A stretch of 64,000 bases of DNA from Rhabditoides inermis. Taxonomy: Eukaryota > Nematoda > Chromadorea > Rhabditida > Rhabditidae. Positions 1-11,873 of the stretch are shown in pieces. Both the position numbers and the translations under genes were made by a program. The stretch covers positions 72,501 to 136,500 of the forward strand of contig CAWZYM010000174.1 of the NCBI GenBank assembly GCA_963966185.1. Reading direction: 5' to 3'. The notes below the pieces were generated by a model, which was not told the origin of the DNA, searched no databases, and saw only the letters and a program-made list of their open reading frames with translations. Each line of letters opens with the position of its first letter. The first letter of the stretch is position 1.

Positions 1-190
1 AAGTGAGAGAGCAGGCAACCGAGAGACCCTTCCAAAATGTACGCTAGCAACGCCAATTTTACAATCGAATACGCAGCCACACACTATCGATTGTCGACTC
101 AAAATTCAAAACAAACTTGGGAAACGTATAGATTCATTTACATTCAATGTACATACATACATTATAACATTATAAGAGTATGTGGTAGGT
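1..190. other. 3' flank of the first P450
   Basis: AT-rich sequence downstream of the P450 stop codon. No coding or RNA signal is visible, and no convincing poly(A) signal could be assigned. Confidence 0.4.
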
Positions 191-373
191 TCAGTGCGCT
201 TTTGTGAATCGGAGTGTGAGTGGCTTGGGTCGGTGCATGATTCCGTCTCCTATGGTGGCCTCTGCAGTGGGAAGAGAGTGGGGAGAGGAGGGAGGGAGCA
301 GGGAGAAGTCATAGCGCTGCAGCAGGTTGCCGATGATCTGGAAGGGATTATGGAGATGAGAGAGAGTTTGTGG

Positions 374-416
<43 letters not shown>

Positions 417-1682
417 GTACCAAGTACAGTTCTGCCCTGGCGAGTGATTCTCCAAGACACGACCGCTTTCCGATTCCGAATGGAATAGTCATCTGCTCCA
501 GCTCCTTTCCATTTGAGTCGAGATAGCGCTCCGGGCGGAACTGGAAATGTAGAATACAAAACTAATAGAGTGCAAATTTTAAAACGAAATGGAAGGTGTA
601 CGTAATTAGTTCGCATATACATTTTTATTATTATTTGTGTGATTTGAAACGTAACAGTTTTCTACCGCAACAAACAGTAAATTGAACAACAGGAATGAGA
701 AACTGATCTACTTACGGCATCGGTCTGCTTGAAGTACTTCTCATCAGTCATGATGAGACTGAGCTGAGCGGTGAGAATCGTGCCAGCCTCGATGCGATGA
801 CCGCCAACCTGAATGGGGGAGAGTAACTTATTGAACTCGATCGCAATCAACTGCATTTGTTCAACTATACCCTGCGCCAGAGCGATAGTTTTCGATCTAC
901 CTCGCTTGCAGTTCGAAATACGGTGCCATAACCGTCTGCCTGTTTTGCGCGCTATTGCCGAGAGCTGACTCTTCGTCTTCCTCTGATCTACCGCGCAACT
1001 TATTGCGAGCATAGAACTATAAGGAAGTGGCGGTACAATGTCCAATCGTCTGTATGAGTCTACCACTTGGCGACTGTGTTTATCCTATAACTATTTCACG
1101 CCCTACTCGCAGATTCTTACAATGCACATGCAATAGCAATAGTTCGACACATTTCGAGTCTATTCCATCTACTCATTAGCAGCCTGTGTTTATCCAGTTA
1201 CCAGTTTCTCCTTTCCCAACCTCACCTCGCAATTTTCCTCCGCCCTCCTCCATAGATTCATGTTGAGGATGGAAGCGTGACGCTGCACTTCCTGCATTAC
1301 AGAGGGTTTTATTTATCATATAGTTATTAATGAATACCCATGCACCTCGTTAATGTTATTGTGCAACCTATTTTCGATTCATTAGCTTTCATTTTCATTC
1401 ATCAATAAGTGATCGAATGGAAACTTTTAGTGTTCTCCTTGGTCTGAGACTCACATTGATTACTGCGTTGAGGTAGGGAGTATTGGGTCTGTCAGTGAGT
1501 GACAGAGTGCGGTTCTGGTTGGTGATCTTGTGAATCTGGAAGTGGAATATGGGGGGAAAAGAAGGAAAAATAGACAATGTGTAATTTAGATGACAAAACC
1601 GACATCCGATTGCCTGCGATACGCATTTGATAGGTTATCGTTGCTTTGAAACGTAAGTGTGTTTGAGAAGAAGGGGGGGGGG

Positions 1683-1724
<42 letters not shown>

Positions 1725-2982
1725 TGCGCACCTCAGTCTTGCACTTCTCGATGATGTGTGGCTGCATCATGAAGTGATGGAATGCCCAGTGGATGGTGAT
1801 GACAGTCGTTTCCATCCCAGCGATCCACAAATCGAACAGATCCATCGCCAGACACCGGTCACTTAAAATATTAGGGTTTTTTTTAAAATCACAATCGCAA
1901 TGCACAACTTTCTATCGATGATGTTTATCGTTATTATCATCGATCAACTGTGAAAGTGCAAAACACTTAAATGCTGAGTTCTCACGTTCACTATCCACTG
2001 CGCCCGTATCACAACCATATCACCGTTATCATACTAATCCATTCATAGGAGTTCGACCTTGGCTACTATGTACTTAAGTGCAGGAGCCCTACGGTATTGT
2101 GAAGAATTGTCAATGACACTAGTACCACTATTATCAGACTATATGGAATCTGAAAGATAGCGGATCAGCCATCAACTCACTCGAACATCGTCTCATCTCC
2201 CGCTTCCTCTGCCTTCTTTTGAGCGATGAGATACGATCCGAGGTAGTCCTCTCCCTCTCCTTCATCCAGGCTGATCTTTCCCGAAGCAAGCGCCTCCTTT
2301 CTGAAATAATATTTTATTTAAATGATCGTCATTATTGGCACAGTTTTTCAACATGTATTGACGCCAAAAGTCACAATCCAGTAAAAACGACAGTTGCAAC
2401 GTATCGATTAAAAATGAACGTCATACCTGTCAACGATCTGCTTGCGAAGATAGTCAATGACGCGGAGCTGCGGTTTCATGATCGTTGCCAACCTGAAAGA
2501 AGAAATTCAAAAAGGAACGCTCACTGCTTGAAAAAATATCCGAACTCCGAACTATGAAGTGCTATTCGTGCGCACCTCTGAAAATCTCTCATGCAAATAA
2601 TGATAATGGGCCCAGACAAATAACATATCCACTATAAACTGAAAAAAAACATGCGCACCTCTGTTTCAGTCCGGGCACGTACTCTGCCCACGATCCAAGG
2701 AATGTGTCATAGACATTGAACACGTTCAGACAGTCATCCATGTCACTCTTCAGAGCAAAGAACTCCTTCTTGTTGTCCTGCAAAAGAACTTTGTCAAACT
2801 GTATTTCTTTTTTTAGATGAGAGTCTAAAAGATAAGAGAGAATAGGAGATCACGAACCTTGTGGTATCCATAGCCGACCAGCAGTCTGTTGATGATACTT
2901 CCCACAAGAAGATCGAGCAGTTGGTTCATCTTCACCTCACATGTGTTGTCGGTCATGGTCTTTTCCAGCTCACCGCACTGAA

Positions 2983-3047
<65 letters not shown>

Positions 3048-4531
3048 CTCTCTCTCTCCCCCCCCCCTCTCTCTCTCTCTCTCCCCTCTCTCTCTCTCTC
3101 TCTCTCTCCCTCCCTCACATGGTAGTGGAACTCCTGCATGATCCTCTCCTCCATGATGTTCCTTCCCAGTCCGAAGTTCCTCAGCGTGTGCAGTGCGAAT
3201 CGTCTGTGTGTCTGCCACACCTGCCCGTCCGAAGTGATCAGACCGAGACCGCCTAGAAGATGTTAATAAGATGCTAAACTGACTCGACGACTATTATTGA
3301 TGTTGTTCTTGTTATAGTTGTTCTTTAACAGTTGTTGTTCTTTATAGTCGTTCTCAATGAGATTGTTCTATCATTTGAGTAATCGCACAGTACATATACT
3401 TTCCAGATCTTTTTGAGATACAACTATCGGGTTGCGAATCAGTTTGTTATTTACGATTGCTATCATACGTTTCAGTGTTCCATAAAGAAGCGGGATTGTT
3501 GAGAGAAGTAATGCCAGCCTGATTCATTCAATGTGAACCGAAAACAACATGAAAAACATACCCCTTGTGTTTCCGAGTACATACGGCTGCCATCGGAGTC
3601 TGTGGTTGTTGCCCTCTTTGACCATCGACTTGTGAGCGGTCTCGTAGTCAGCGATGTGAACGGTCGGAAGCGGACCCAGCCAGAGAGTGAACACACTGAA
3701 CACACACGGTTATTCATGTTGTGCCTCTTTTTTCAAATAAAAACCGAGACATCTTGCGCTTATCAGATAAACGCTTATCAACGTTTGACGTGTAGGTTGT
3801 TTTTCAAAAACTTGGTGATGTGGTCCACTACATGGACTTCCAAGTCCCTTTGAAAAAAGGAAATAATTCAACTACTGTAGTAATGTGGATGATGAAAAAA
3901 AGCACCAAGTTGTCTCTCTCACTCACTTCCCGTACTGCTCGCTGATCTCGCGCATCGCCTTGACGATGTCGCCCTTGTATTTGACCAGGAGACGGGCGAG
4001 CTGGGGCAGGTTCCCGATCACAGGGTACGGAAACGGACCTGCAAATCTTATGTCTGGAATGGAAGTAGAAACTGGTGTTTTTATCTTGAATCGTTAAACT
4101 ACCATTCATTGATGGTTTATGTTTATTCAACAGTTCCAACACGTAACTGCAGTATTATACAATAGTTAATAGAGCGTCTTGTAGATCTGATCCGCGTGTT
4201 AGTTCAAGCATGCGCGTAGAGTTGTGCGACCGATATCAAAGACCGCCTTATCAAACATTATCACTTAATCAACGTACAAACAATGGTATCACGCGCTCCT
4301 ATTGAAAAAAAAACTTCCTGAAAGTTTCGTGAAACCTTTGATTAAGAAATGCGCGAGCAAATTGAAAGAGTGAAATCGGGAAAAATTACTCGAGAAGGCC
4401 AACTAGTTAGTATTTAGCATTATTAGACGAAAGCCATCGATAAACTTGCCTGGTGGCATTTTCCTTGCGGTTGTCCATAGCTTCCACAGTCCGAATGTGA
4501 CTGCCGTCGCGAGAACAACGGTGAGAATCAT
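191..4531 (-). CDS. Cytochrome P450 gene 1 (CYP2-clan, multi-exon)
   Basis: Predicted heme-thiolate monooxygenase anchored in the ER by its N-terminus, probably oxidising xenobiotics or lipids. About 14 exons; the start is the Met of [10 protein letters not shown] at 4531, followed by a hydrophobic anchor and a Pro-rich hinge (KMPPG). In order: [14 protein letters not shown] (3929-4038), the C-helix region with [16 protein letters not shown] (3113-3250), I-helix AGMETT (1732-1863), K-helix ExxR in EVQRHAS (1224-1291), FRPERYL and the heme loop [11 protein letters not shown] (419-538), and the C-terminus [11 protein letters not shown]. Total is about 500 residues, normal for the family. The first intron has a GC donor (4448-4449, CAG/GCAAGT). 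Introns carry (GA)/(CT) tracts at 382-414, 1688-1722 and 2984-3112 and a dispersed repeat at 865-1020. The frame looks intact. Exon edges are hand-called. Confidence 0.88.
382..414. repeat. (GA)n microsatellite in the last intron of P450 gene 1
   Basis: Uninterrupted GA run on the plus strand, so CT on the sense strand of the gene. It lies between the exon ending in AELYL and the final exon starting IIGNLLQRY. Confidence 0.95.
865..1020 (+). repeat. Dispersed repeat, copy 1 (about 155 bp)
   Basis: Shares high identity over its whole length with 13924-14091, in the same orientation. Shared landmarks are CTGCGCCAGAGCGA at the left, TTCGATCTACCTCGCTTGCA, CGGTGCCATAACCGTCTGCC and CTTATTGCGAGCA at the right. 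Both copies sit inside introns. It has no ORF and no clear TIRs, so it may be a short non-autonomous element of unknown class. Confidence 0.8.
1686..1722. repeat. (GA)n microsatellite preceded by a poly-G run
   Basis: A G run at about 1671-1685 followed by a GA repeat, within an intron of P450 gene 1 just upstream (plus coordinates) of the I-helix exon. Confidence 0.9.
2984..3112. repeat. (CT)n tract in a P450 gene 1 intron
   Basis: About 130 bp of CT repeat with C-run and TTTCTC interruptions. Its orientation on the gene's sense strand is opposite to that of the other two tracts in this gene. Confidence 0.95.
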
Positions 4532-5206
4532 GGTTGATATGCCATCCACCCTCCGCAACTTGCTTTTTATATACGTCCATTGATAATTGCTATCGACACC
4601 ACAAACTACCACACAAACTCCTCGCCACTATCAGTTGATCATGAGTTTTTCATCCTCCTATCAGACGTGATTATTTGATTATTCGACTACGGGAGTAAAA
4701 TGGGAGCGCTTTGATATCTGATACGTATTACTAGCGGTTCGTAATTCGAATTAGCTTTGCTTGCAGTCGCGATCACTCTGCGTCAACGACCAGTTACTAT
4801 CACTCGCAACAACAATAAACATGGACCGAACAATCATTGCTCTTCAAATCATCACCAATTTTTTTAACATGACGAAAACACATGCTGTTGGACTTTCCTG
4901 TTTTCAGAATGTTCCGAACTCAACACATATAGGCTGTCTTCCCTTTTCATCTTTTACCAGACCCAATTTCAGAAATGTTCTGCTTGTTATGGAACCACAC
5001 GACAGACGAACTGTTAATATAGCAGAGTTTACCATCCTTTAAAGTAAATAATTCTGTTCCCGAGTCTCCGGCTCATTTCCCAATAAATATATTATTTCCA
5101 ACGATTTCGTAGGAAGTGCACGCTGAAAGAAATACAAACGAGGACAAGGTCGTAATAATAATGTTTTACTGCGTTGATAAAAGTGAAAATCAGAATTCTG
5201 TTCAAT
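4532..5206. promoter_or_regulatory. Intergenic region with a TATA-like box for P450 gene 1
   Basis: On the minus strand GTATATAAA lies at 4566-4573, 35-42 nt ahead of the chosen ATG at 4531. P450 gene 2 has a TATA-like box at the same spacing, which supports both starts. The rest, to the stop of gene 2, shows no credible exon. Confidence 0.45.
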
Positions 5207-7589
5207 CTACACCCTCTTGTTGAGCTTGACGGTGAGTGGACGCGGTCTGTGCATCACTCCTCCACCACTGACGGGCGACTGTGACGGAACAGAGGACGGC
5301 ACCGGAGAGATCGAGTAGCGCAGAAGCAGGTTGCCAATGATCTGAAGAAGTTATGAAACGCATGGTGCTCATTCCTACCAAGTAGAGCTCAGCCCTGGCG
5401 AGTGACTCTCCGAGACAGGCCCTTTTCCCGATGCCGAACGGGATGGTCATCTGCTCCAGCTCCTTGCTGTTTGCTTCCAGATAGCGCTCAGGATGGAACT
5501 GAGTTGCAAGTTGATTGTGAAAATAAACCGGCATGCTACCTCATGAGCGTTGTTGAAGTGCTTCTGCTCGCTCATGATGACACTGATCTGAGCAGTTAGC
5601 GGCGTACCGGCTGGAACCGAGCGGCCACCCACCTGAACGAGTATAGTTGTTTCCTAGGAGCCGAACACAATATGAAAACAACAGCTTTGTCTGCTGCGTT
5701 TTTCCCCCAGCAGATTTTCATCGATTCGTATACAGTTGCGTGTCGCGCACCTCGCAATCCGCCTCGGCTCGTCGCCACAGATTCATGTTGGCGATGGACG
5801 CATGGCGCTGGATCTCCTGCAACAAAATCGTGTCGTCAATGGTACTAATCTGATTTACGTTGATGGTGGCGTTGAGATAAGGCGTATTGGGTCGATCGGT
5901 GAGAGAGAGCGGACGCGAGTCGCCCGTGAGTGCCGTCATCTGAAGGAGAGGTCAGAGATTATTTATCGAATCCCGCTTTATGACAAAAAAGGCATTTTCT
6001 GAGGATCTCTGAAAATAGGAACGCGTTCGGAGATCTTCCCGAGGACCTTTCTGGGAATCGTTATGAGGGTGCGCGAGCGTTCTAAGATTTTTGTGACGGT
6101 CTTTTGCCAGAAAAAGTTGAGTGTGACCTCTAAGCAAGAACTGAATGTGCGTTCGAGCATAGCCCACCTCTTCCATGCACTTGTCGACAACGCGTGGAGT
6201 GAGCAGCAGGTAGTGGAGCGCCCACTGAATTGTGATCACAGTCGTCTCCATTCCAGCTATCCACAAGTCCAGCAGATCGTATGCGAGCGCCACCTCACTG
6301 AAACATGGTTGCAGGGTAACGAGCCGAAACAGGGTTAACCCCTCTTTCTACCTTTTGTTTCTCACTTTGTAGTTCTGTTTTGGTTATGTATTGTAAGATT
6401 TTCTTTTCTTTTTATAGTATTCCTTTTCATAGTTTAAGTTACCTCATCGTACTCTTCTCTCCCGACTTTTCAATTTTCTCCATTGCAACAAAGTACGCGT
6501 CCAAGAAATCTCCGGGCTCATCGTCAAGAGAATGTTCACCGGAAGAGATCGCGGTCTTGCTGAAATAATGAAAAGGTTGAAAGGTAAGTAAAGGAATATT
6601 ACCGATCATCGATCTGCTGCTGTAGCATTTTGATGACATTAGTGATCGGCGTGAGGATTGTGACGATTCTCTTGTTGAGGAGAGGGATGTGAGTGGCCCA
6701 ATCGCCCAGTAGTTGGTCAAACACCGTCACTTGGCTCAGCGACTTGTCGATGTTGTGCTTGAGCGACAAGAACTCGATCTTGTTCTCCTGAACTCTGTTT
6801 GTCTTTGAATCCACTCGTTTATCGTTACCTCCGTGTAACCATATCCGACCAGCAGTCTATTGATGATACTGCCAACAAGCATGTCGAGGAAGCTGTTCAC
6901 CTTCACCTCAACTGCACCAGAACTCATCGTTCTATCCAACTCATCGCACTGAATTCGGATTACACGTGGCTGATAAAAAAAACTAACTCACATGATAGTG
7001 GAACTCCTGCATGATTCGGTCCTCCATGATGTTCCTACCCAGGCCGAAGTTGCGGAGCGTGTGGAGAGCGAATCTTCTGTGCTCTTGCCACACCTCACCA
7101 CCGGTAGCAATGATGCCGAGTCCTTCTGAAGACATCACACATGTATTTTGACGTTGTTGAACTACTTACGTCGACTGCGTGCCATCAGATAAGGCGTCCA
7201 TCTCGAACGGAAATTGTTGCCCTCCTTCACCATTGATTTGTGGGCAGTTTCGTAGTCTGTGATGTGAACGGTCGCCAGTGGACCCAGCCAAAGAGTGAAC
7301 ACTCTGTGACAACACGTGTTTGTGTGTATAACTGGTATGATCTTACGTTCCGTAGTTCTTGCTGAATTCGTGCAACGTTTTCACGATATCACGATGTTCC
7401 ATCATCCCAATGGCAAGTTGCGGAACATTTCCAATAAGAGGGAAAGGCGTAGGTCCTGAAATGTCAATAAAATGTCGACTGTCGCATGAAAGCTTATGTG
7501 CACACACCTGGAGGGTACTGTCGCGTTGTCGTCCATAGTTTCAAAACGAGATACACAATGCCAAGAACAATAATAAGTGTGAAAATCAT
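5207..7589 (-). CDS. Cytochrome P450 gene 2 (CYP2-clan, multi-exon)
   Basis: Second predicted ER monooxygenase in tandem with gene 1 and on the same strand. The start at 7589 gives a hydrophobic anchor (MIFTLIIVLG) and a PPGPTPFPLIGN hinge across a normal GT-AG intron at the position where gene 1 uses a GC donor. Visible landmarks are [18 protein letters not shown] (7030-7130), LLVGYGYTE (6830-6950), I-helix AGMETT followed by VITIQWALHY (6165-6300), ExxR in EIQRHAS (5752-5819), VGGRSVPAGTPLTAQISV, and heme loop [11 protein letters not shown] (5385-5500). The last intron (5341-5384) is only 44 nt; the protein ends LTVKLNKRV. About 500 residues with no internal stop seen. It is diverged from genes 3 and 4, so an older duplicate. 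Confidence 0.88.
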
Positions 7590-8340
7590 AGTCGCGATGT
7601 TTTCAATATGAGCTAATTTCCTTTTATACTAGATCGTTTGAGTGTCCAAGTGAAAGATAACCCGCCTCATTGCTGATAACGCCTGTGTTTGCTCGTTAGA
7701 GAAATTTCTGCGCCTCTCGGAATGTCGTACTGTCTAACAAAATATCTCGGATATTATACGATAAGACGACATCCTACAAACTTCAAACAGAAAAATCGTG
7801 GACAAAAACGATAAGACGACAACCTACAAACGTCAACGATTCGTTTTTGATAGACTACGTTCAGGTTTTGAAATATACACAAGTGGTGAAAGGTTATGAA
7901 AGACTTTATATTCCGATCTGAGTAATGTCTATTTTCGACATTACCGTAAAATGGTGATAGTTTATAATCTTGTATATTTTTCCTGTTCTGTTGCAAGTTT
8001 TCTTTCCGGCTGTCCTTTTTGCCGTTTTCCAAACGTAACCAATGACTATTCACCATGATCACCAATACGCGTGTGAGTGAGCAAGATTTTGCTCATGATT
8101 ATCCTTTCAGGTCAGTGTCCATTTTTGGGGCAGTGGTCGCCCGAGGAAGGAGAACTGATACGAATGTCCTGCCGCAATCATGCAAACATCCACACCATTG
8201 ACACCGTTTTAGAGCGCAACAATTTTAAATTCGATTTCACTAGATTCACTTGTCCATGGATACAAATGTACGGAGCGCCGTAAATTGGAATTCGAGCAAA
8301 ACCATTAGTGCATAAGTTCCTGGATAATTGGAGACGACTT
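7590..8340. promoter_or_regulatory. Upstream region of P450 gene 2 with TATA-like box
   Basis: A minus-strand AGTATAAAAG lies at 7621-7630, 32-41 nt ahead of the ATG at 7589. Beyond it is AT-rich intergenic DNA. A short plus-strand open stretch at 8077-8283, partly behind a TTTCAG, has two Cys but nothing recognisable and is not called as a gene. Confidence 0.4.
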
Positions 8341-8631
8341 AAAGATACAGTGGCCTATTTCTGAAGATGTTTAATAATGTTTACATGATTAATCGATGGT
8401 TCGAATGCATTTGAACGGAAGTTGTACGTGCAAGTGGTGATCATAATCGATCATCACTCGCTCTAATTTGATTTCCCGCGCTACTCTCGCACTGTCTGGT
8501 CCTCTTCTTTTCGCGTGCTCTCTTGCTTTTGCAACAATCATTCGCTGTCATCTCGCGCAGTGAGCGGTGTGCCACAGGCAAAATAGGCGATGAGAGGAGA
8601 GGGGAGGGCGAATAGGCCCCTGTATCTTTAA
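8341..8631. mobile_element. TIR element (MITE-like), left of a tandem pair
   Basis: Begins AAAGATACAGTGGCCTATTT (8341-8360) and ends with the inverted form AATAGGCCCCTGTATCTTT (8611-8629). No transposase is visible, so it is probably a non-autonomous DNA transposon of about 290 bp. It abuts a second element with the same ends. Confidence 0.65.
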
Positions 8632-9048
8632 AGATAAGGGGGCCTATTCAAATAGCATGCTGATAGTAAATTTTCAAAATTCGCGCGTTTCTTTGCTTGC
8701 CAAGAAAACACACGGAACCAGTTAAAAAGTGGGTTCAAATCGCGTGAGGAATTACACAAAACATGCTGCTGCGATGGCAACCGCGCATGCTATCCACGAT
8801 ACCACGACGGATAGTTGCGAAATATATATTGAGTGCGGTAGATATACTCAAGACACGCGGGTTTGCATGTTTTTTGCATGTGAAGACATGTTTTTAAAGC
8901 GGGAGGTTGAAATTTTGCGATCAGAGTTGCCGATGAGCGTTTCTCAATCACGATGAACCTTTGTTTCTTCGTTCCAATAAAAGTTTGTTTGTTTTTTGTG
9001 GACTAGAAATCAATAAAAATTGTTAAAAATAGGCCACTGTATCTTCAA
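8630..9048. mobile_element. TIR element (MITE-like), right of a tandem pair
   Basis: Starts TAAAGATAAGGGGGCCTATT (8629-8648) and ends AATAGGCCACTGTATCTT (9028-9045), using the same TIR as its left neighbour. Where the two meet (8611-8648) the ends form a near-perfect palindrome of about 38 bp. A 75-codon plus-strand open stretch inside (8729-8956) has no recognisable domain. Confidence 0.6.
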
Positions 9049-9236
9049 AAAACACGAGTTGTCGTCAACAAAAGAAATACTTTTCAATGTTTATCGCTGT
9101 CAATTACGAAAATAAGTTATGAAAAGTAAGTAGATAACTTTATTCAAAATAAGCGCCATAAAACGCAAGTCTCCGAGCACATTTTTTTCCCGAGACACGA
9201 TGCTGTATAAAAAAACACGCTTCAGTATATTGGTAA

Positions 9237-10858
9237 TCATACACGATAAGAGTTTTGTGTTTGACTGAAGATACTGCTCCTTGGCAGGTCTCCGTTCCAC
9301 TGACCGGGAATCATCGAAACCTTGCGAATGATTTTCCGGCGAACAGTGTAGCGAATGCTCTTCACTGCTTGTCTGAAAATGTTTCATTGTCTTCATCTAT
9401 TGATTTTTTTGTATAAAAAGGGTTGTAAAATGTATGTATGTACTTCTATGAAATGTTTTTTTCCGGTATGAATAATCACGTCAGTTCTATTCTTGTAGTA
9501 TTGAAACTTTTTACTGGCACTACTGTACGCAAAACTTGTAATTTTGATTTGGTACACTTCACTTGTAAGCGGCTTATCGTTAGCCGGAAGTAAAACGTGC
9601 TAGCCTAATTTGGCATTGGTATGCGTACACATTACCTGTAATCGCCAATGAAGTATATATTGGAGGCAGCCGCACACGGGGAAATGATAGCGGCTGTGAT
9701 GTACACATACTCCAAGAATGCAAAGTTCCCTGCAAAACAGTCTGTGAACGAGGAATTCAAAGGACTTTCATTTCGAAACAACTTTGAATGATAATATTGA
9801 TTCTACATGTCATGTGCACTTACCGATTATGAATTTAAGCATGAAGAAAGTGTAACTGATAAAGCATATGAGAGGTAGAGCGGCTTGAACTGTGAGCGCC
9901 TGAAATATGTGGTACTAGATTATGTTAATTTTATAGTGCAACCATTATCAGAGCTTTTTGTAGCAGTCGCGTCTTCTCGCTCATGAAATTGTGAGCAGCC
10001 AGGAACTTCATAGTCTTCCGTCTAACCAGGAAGACAATGGTGTAACATGTAGGGAGAGTAATCATAGGATAGGTAGCAGCTAGGAAGGGAATGGGATGGG
10101 AGATGGGCATAGACACAGTGGCCACTGTGCCATCTAGTATCAAAGGATACATGGAGTCATTGACCATGAGTGCTCGGACAGTCTCGTCGGAAACTGACGG
10201 AAATGGCACAACCAGCTGAAATGAATCCGGTAACACATGTATGAATAGCTCATTTGAATACCAGAATGAAGAACGGAAAATACGTGATGCCATAGATCGC
10301 AAATAACGCTTTGTTGTTAATTGTTTTACCTAGGAGAACACGATACCTGGAAAGAAATTGGTATGGAAAAAGAAGAAGGTAAGAAACTCACCTATACACA
10401 AACATAATCGGCAGCAAGACTATGCATTCATTAAGCGCGTGTGCTAACACGAGTTGTATCTTCTCCAACACATGACTGCCTAGTATCAAAGCGGGCCCGA
10501 AACAAATCGACGCAGCTACTGTGTCAGTCGCCACTGTCATCCTGAAAGCATCCGCAAGTTTGAGTTATCCTGAAACCTATCCAGAAACATTGGTTGACAA
10601 CTCACCGTCCCATGTTCATGCTCACACTCACAGCGATGATAAAGTCGAACACTGTCGATATGACGATGAGTTTACTGCGATATTCATTATCATTTCTATG
10701 GATTGTTCTATGGATTGTGCTCACCTATAAGCGCGCAGCACACTCGGCGTTTTCGTCGCGATCAGATACAACAAAACGAGGCTGAGTATGATTCCGGGCA
10801 CACTGAACAGCGAGTACAGTATGCGAACGATCCAAATAATGACAAGATCGTTCATCAT
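9237..10858 (-). CDS. 7TM chemoreceptor, Str superfamily (Srd/Srh/Str-like)
   Basis: Predicted seven-transmembrane sensory receptor of sensory cilia. About 7-8 exons. The start MMNDLVIIWIV (10858) leads into TM1, IILSLVLLYLIATKTP, the N-terminal Str-superfamily pattern with TP after TM1. Exon 2 reads KLIVISTVFDFIIAVSVSMN (TM2), exon 3 begins RMTVATDTVAASICFGPALI (10390-10542), and the largest exon (9951-10217) holds the fourth and fifth membrane regions. It continues MSEKTRLLQKAL then ALTVQAALPLICFISY, the superfamily's intracellular KT..LQK..AL.VQ...P signature. TM7 reads AAIISPCAAASNIYFIGDYR (9630-9735). The tail ends QNSYRV at the stop 9237-9239. About 340 residues, typical for the family, with no break seen. 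Assignment within the superfamily is uncertain. Confidence 0.78.
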
Positions 10859-11306
10859 GAGGTAACAGAAATGTGTGCAGAGCGAAATTTCATGACACAT
10901 TATTTATACGACCGAGAGTCTAGGGACCACTTAATTCGATTTCGTACGTAGGCGAGTGAATAAGTGCACCCTAGTAATTTGAATATAATTGTTATTAGCG
11001 GCGTGAGGGTTTGATTTCGCCGAGTGTTTCGAAGTGAAATGATTGCAGACTGCCGTACTGAAATGCAACAGTGCTGCTAGACTGGACAGTGTATTCATAA
11101 GCAATGTTACTATACAAAATAAAACAAAAAGTGTGTGTGTGTGTGTGGTCGAGTTAGTGTGAATGGGGTGAATGCGTGAATGTTCGAAGACAATTGCCCT
11201 ACGCCGGACCATTCCACGAAATTAAATGTTGTTCAGTATTCCCGGCAGCGAGCGAAACGAACCGGGTTTGCACACTTTGTGATGACTCACTCGCTGCCGT
11301 GTCTCT
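10859..11306. other. Intergenic, with a (GT)n run
   Basis: Upstream of the chemoreceptor. A GT microsatellite lies at about 11131-11146. No exon or RNA gene was recognised. Confidence 0.5.
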
Positions 11307-11475
11307 ATATAAGGCGTCTAAAAATACTTTTTTCGTGCTTTCTGAAATGCATCTGAAGTGCGCTTGAAATGTTTCGGGTTTATGCGACAAACTGCGTCGA
11401 AATAGCAAACTGATTGATTTGTCGTGAATATGCGAAAAATACGAAAAAAGTGTCTGTTGCCGTGGCTAATCGATG

Positions 11476-11630
11476 CCACGACAAACCCGGCCGGCCAGTT
11501 TGTCGTGGACTATTGCCTGACACGACAAACCCGGCCGCCCGATTTGTCGCAGCCGACGAGACAAACTCGGATGCCCGGTTTGTCTCATCACTGCACGAGA
11601 CAAACTCGGTTGCCCGATTTGTCTCGTCCG
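11476..11630. repeat. Array of four tandem hairpins in the left arm
   Basis: Four consecutive imperfect palindromes of about 30-35 bp share the pattern GACAAAC(C/T)CGG-NNGCC-(C)(A/G)(A/G)TTTGTC. Examples are ACGACAAACCCGGCCGGCCA and GAGACAAACTCGGTTGCCCG. Each can fold alone. The array is mirrored at 12851-13005 in the other arm. Confidence 0.85.
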
Positions 11631-11656
11631 ATGATGACCGTGCTGGCAAAACATCT

Positions 11657-11730
11657 GCCACCGACGGGAATCGAACCCACGACCATCTGACTGGCTGGAG
11701 CGCGCCTTAGACCACTAGGCCATCCGACCA
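11657..11730 (-). repeat. tRNA-like segment in the left arm
   Basis: On the minus strand there is an A-box-like TGGCCTAGTGG and a B-box-like GGTTCGATTCC, with a good T-stem (GTGGG/CCCGT). The 7-bp acceptor stem does not pair and the anticodon arm is poor. It is therefore a tRNA-derived promoter-like module rather than a functional tRNA gene. It is 4 nt longer than its partner in the right arm. Confidence 0.6.
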
Positions 11731-11804
11731 CGTGCGGGAGTGGAGAGAAAGCGCACATGACTGATGAGTGAGCGCTTCCATGCGGGGTGGTTCTTTCAAG
11801 AGAG

Positions 11805-11860
<56 letters not shown>

Positions 11861-11873
11861 GGGGGAAGGGGAG

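Larger units (their letters stand above)
11307..11873 (+). repeat. Foldback element, left arm
   Basis: Inverted, nearly identical copy of 12586-13172. From outside inwards the arm has AAGGCGTCTAAAAATACTTT, a block of four tandem hairpins (11476-11630), a tRNA-like segment on the minus strand (11657-11730), and a (GA)n tract (11808-11858). Translations of the two arms match almost codon for codon, which only reflects their identity; no protein-coding role is inferred. Confidence 0.92.

Noticed and set aside
2861..3256. Open frames made of SLSLSL or RERERE runs (also near 382, 12600, 20300, 53000, 62600)
   Set aside because: These are translations of CT/GA microsatellites inside introns.
8729..8956. 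Transposase fragment inside the right TIR element
   Set aside because: Only 75 codons and no DDE or zinc-finger motif.
11476..11630. CRISPR-like repeat array
   Set aside because: The four units are adjacent palindromes without unique spacers, and the genome is eukaryotic.
11414..11710. Matching 98- and 117-codon frames in the two foldback arms
   Set aside because: Identity of the translations only reflects the inverted repeat. Several overlapping frames are open and none has coding features.
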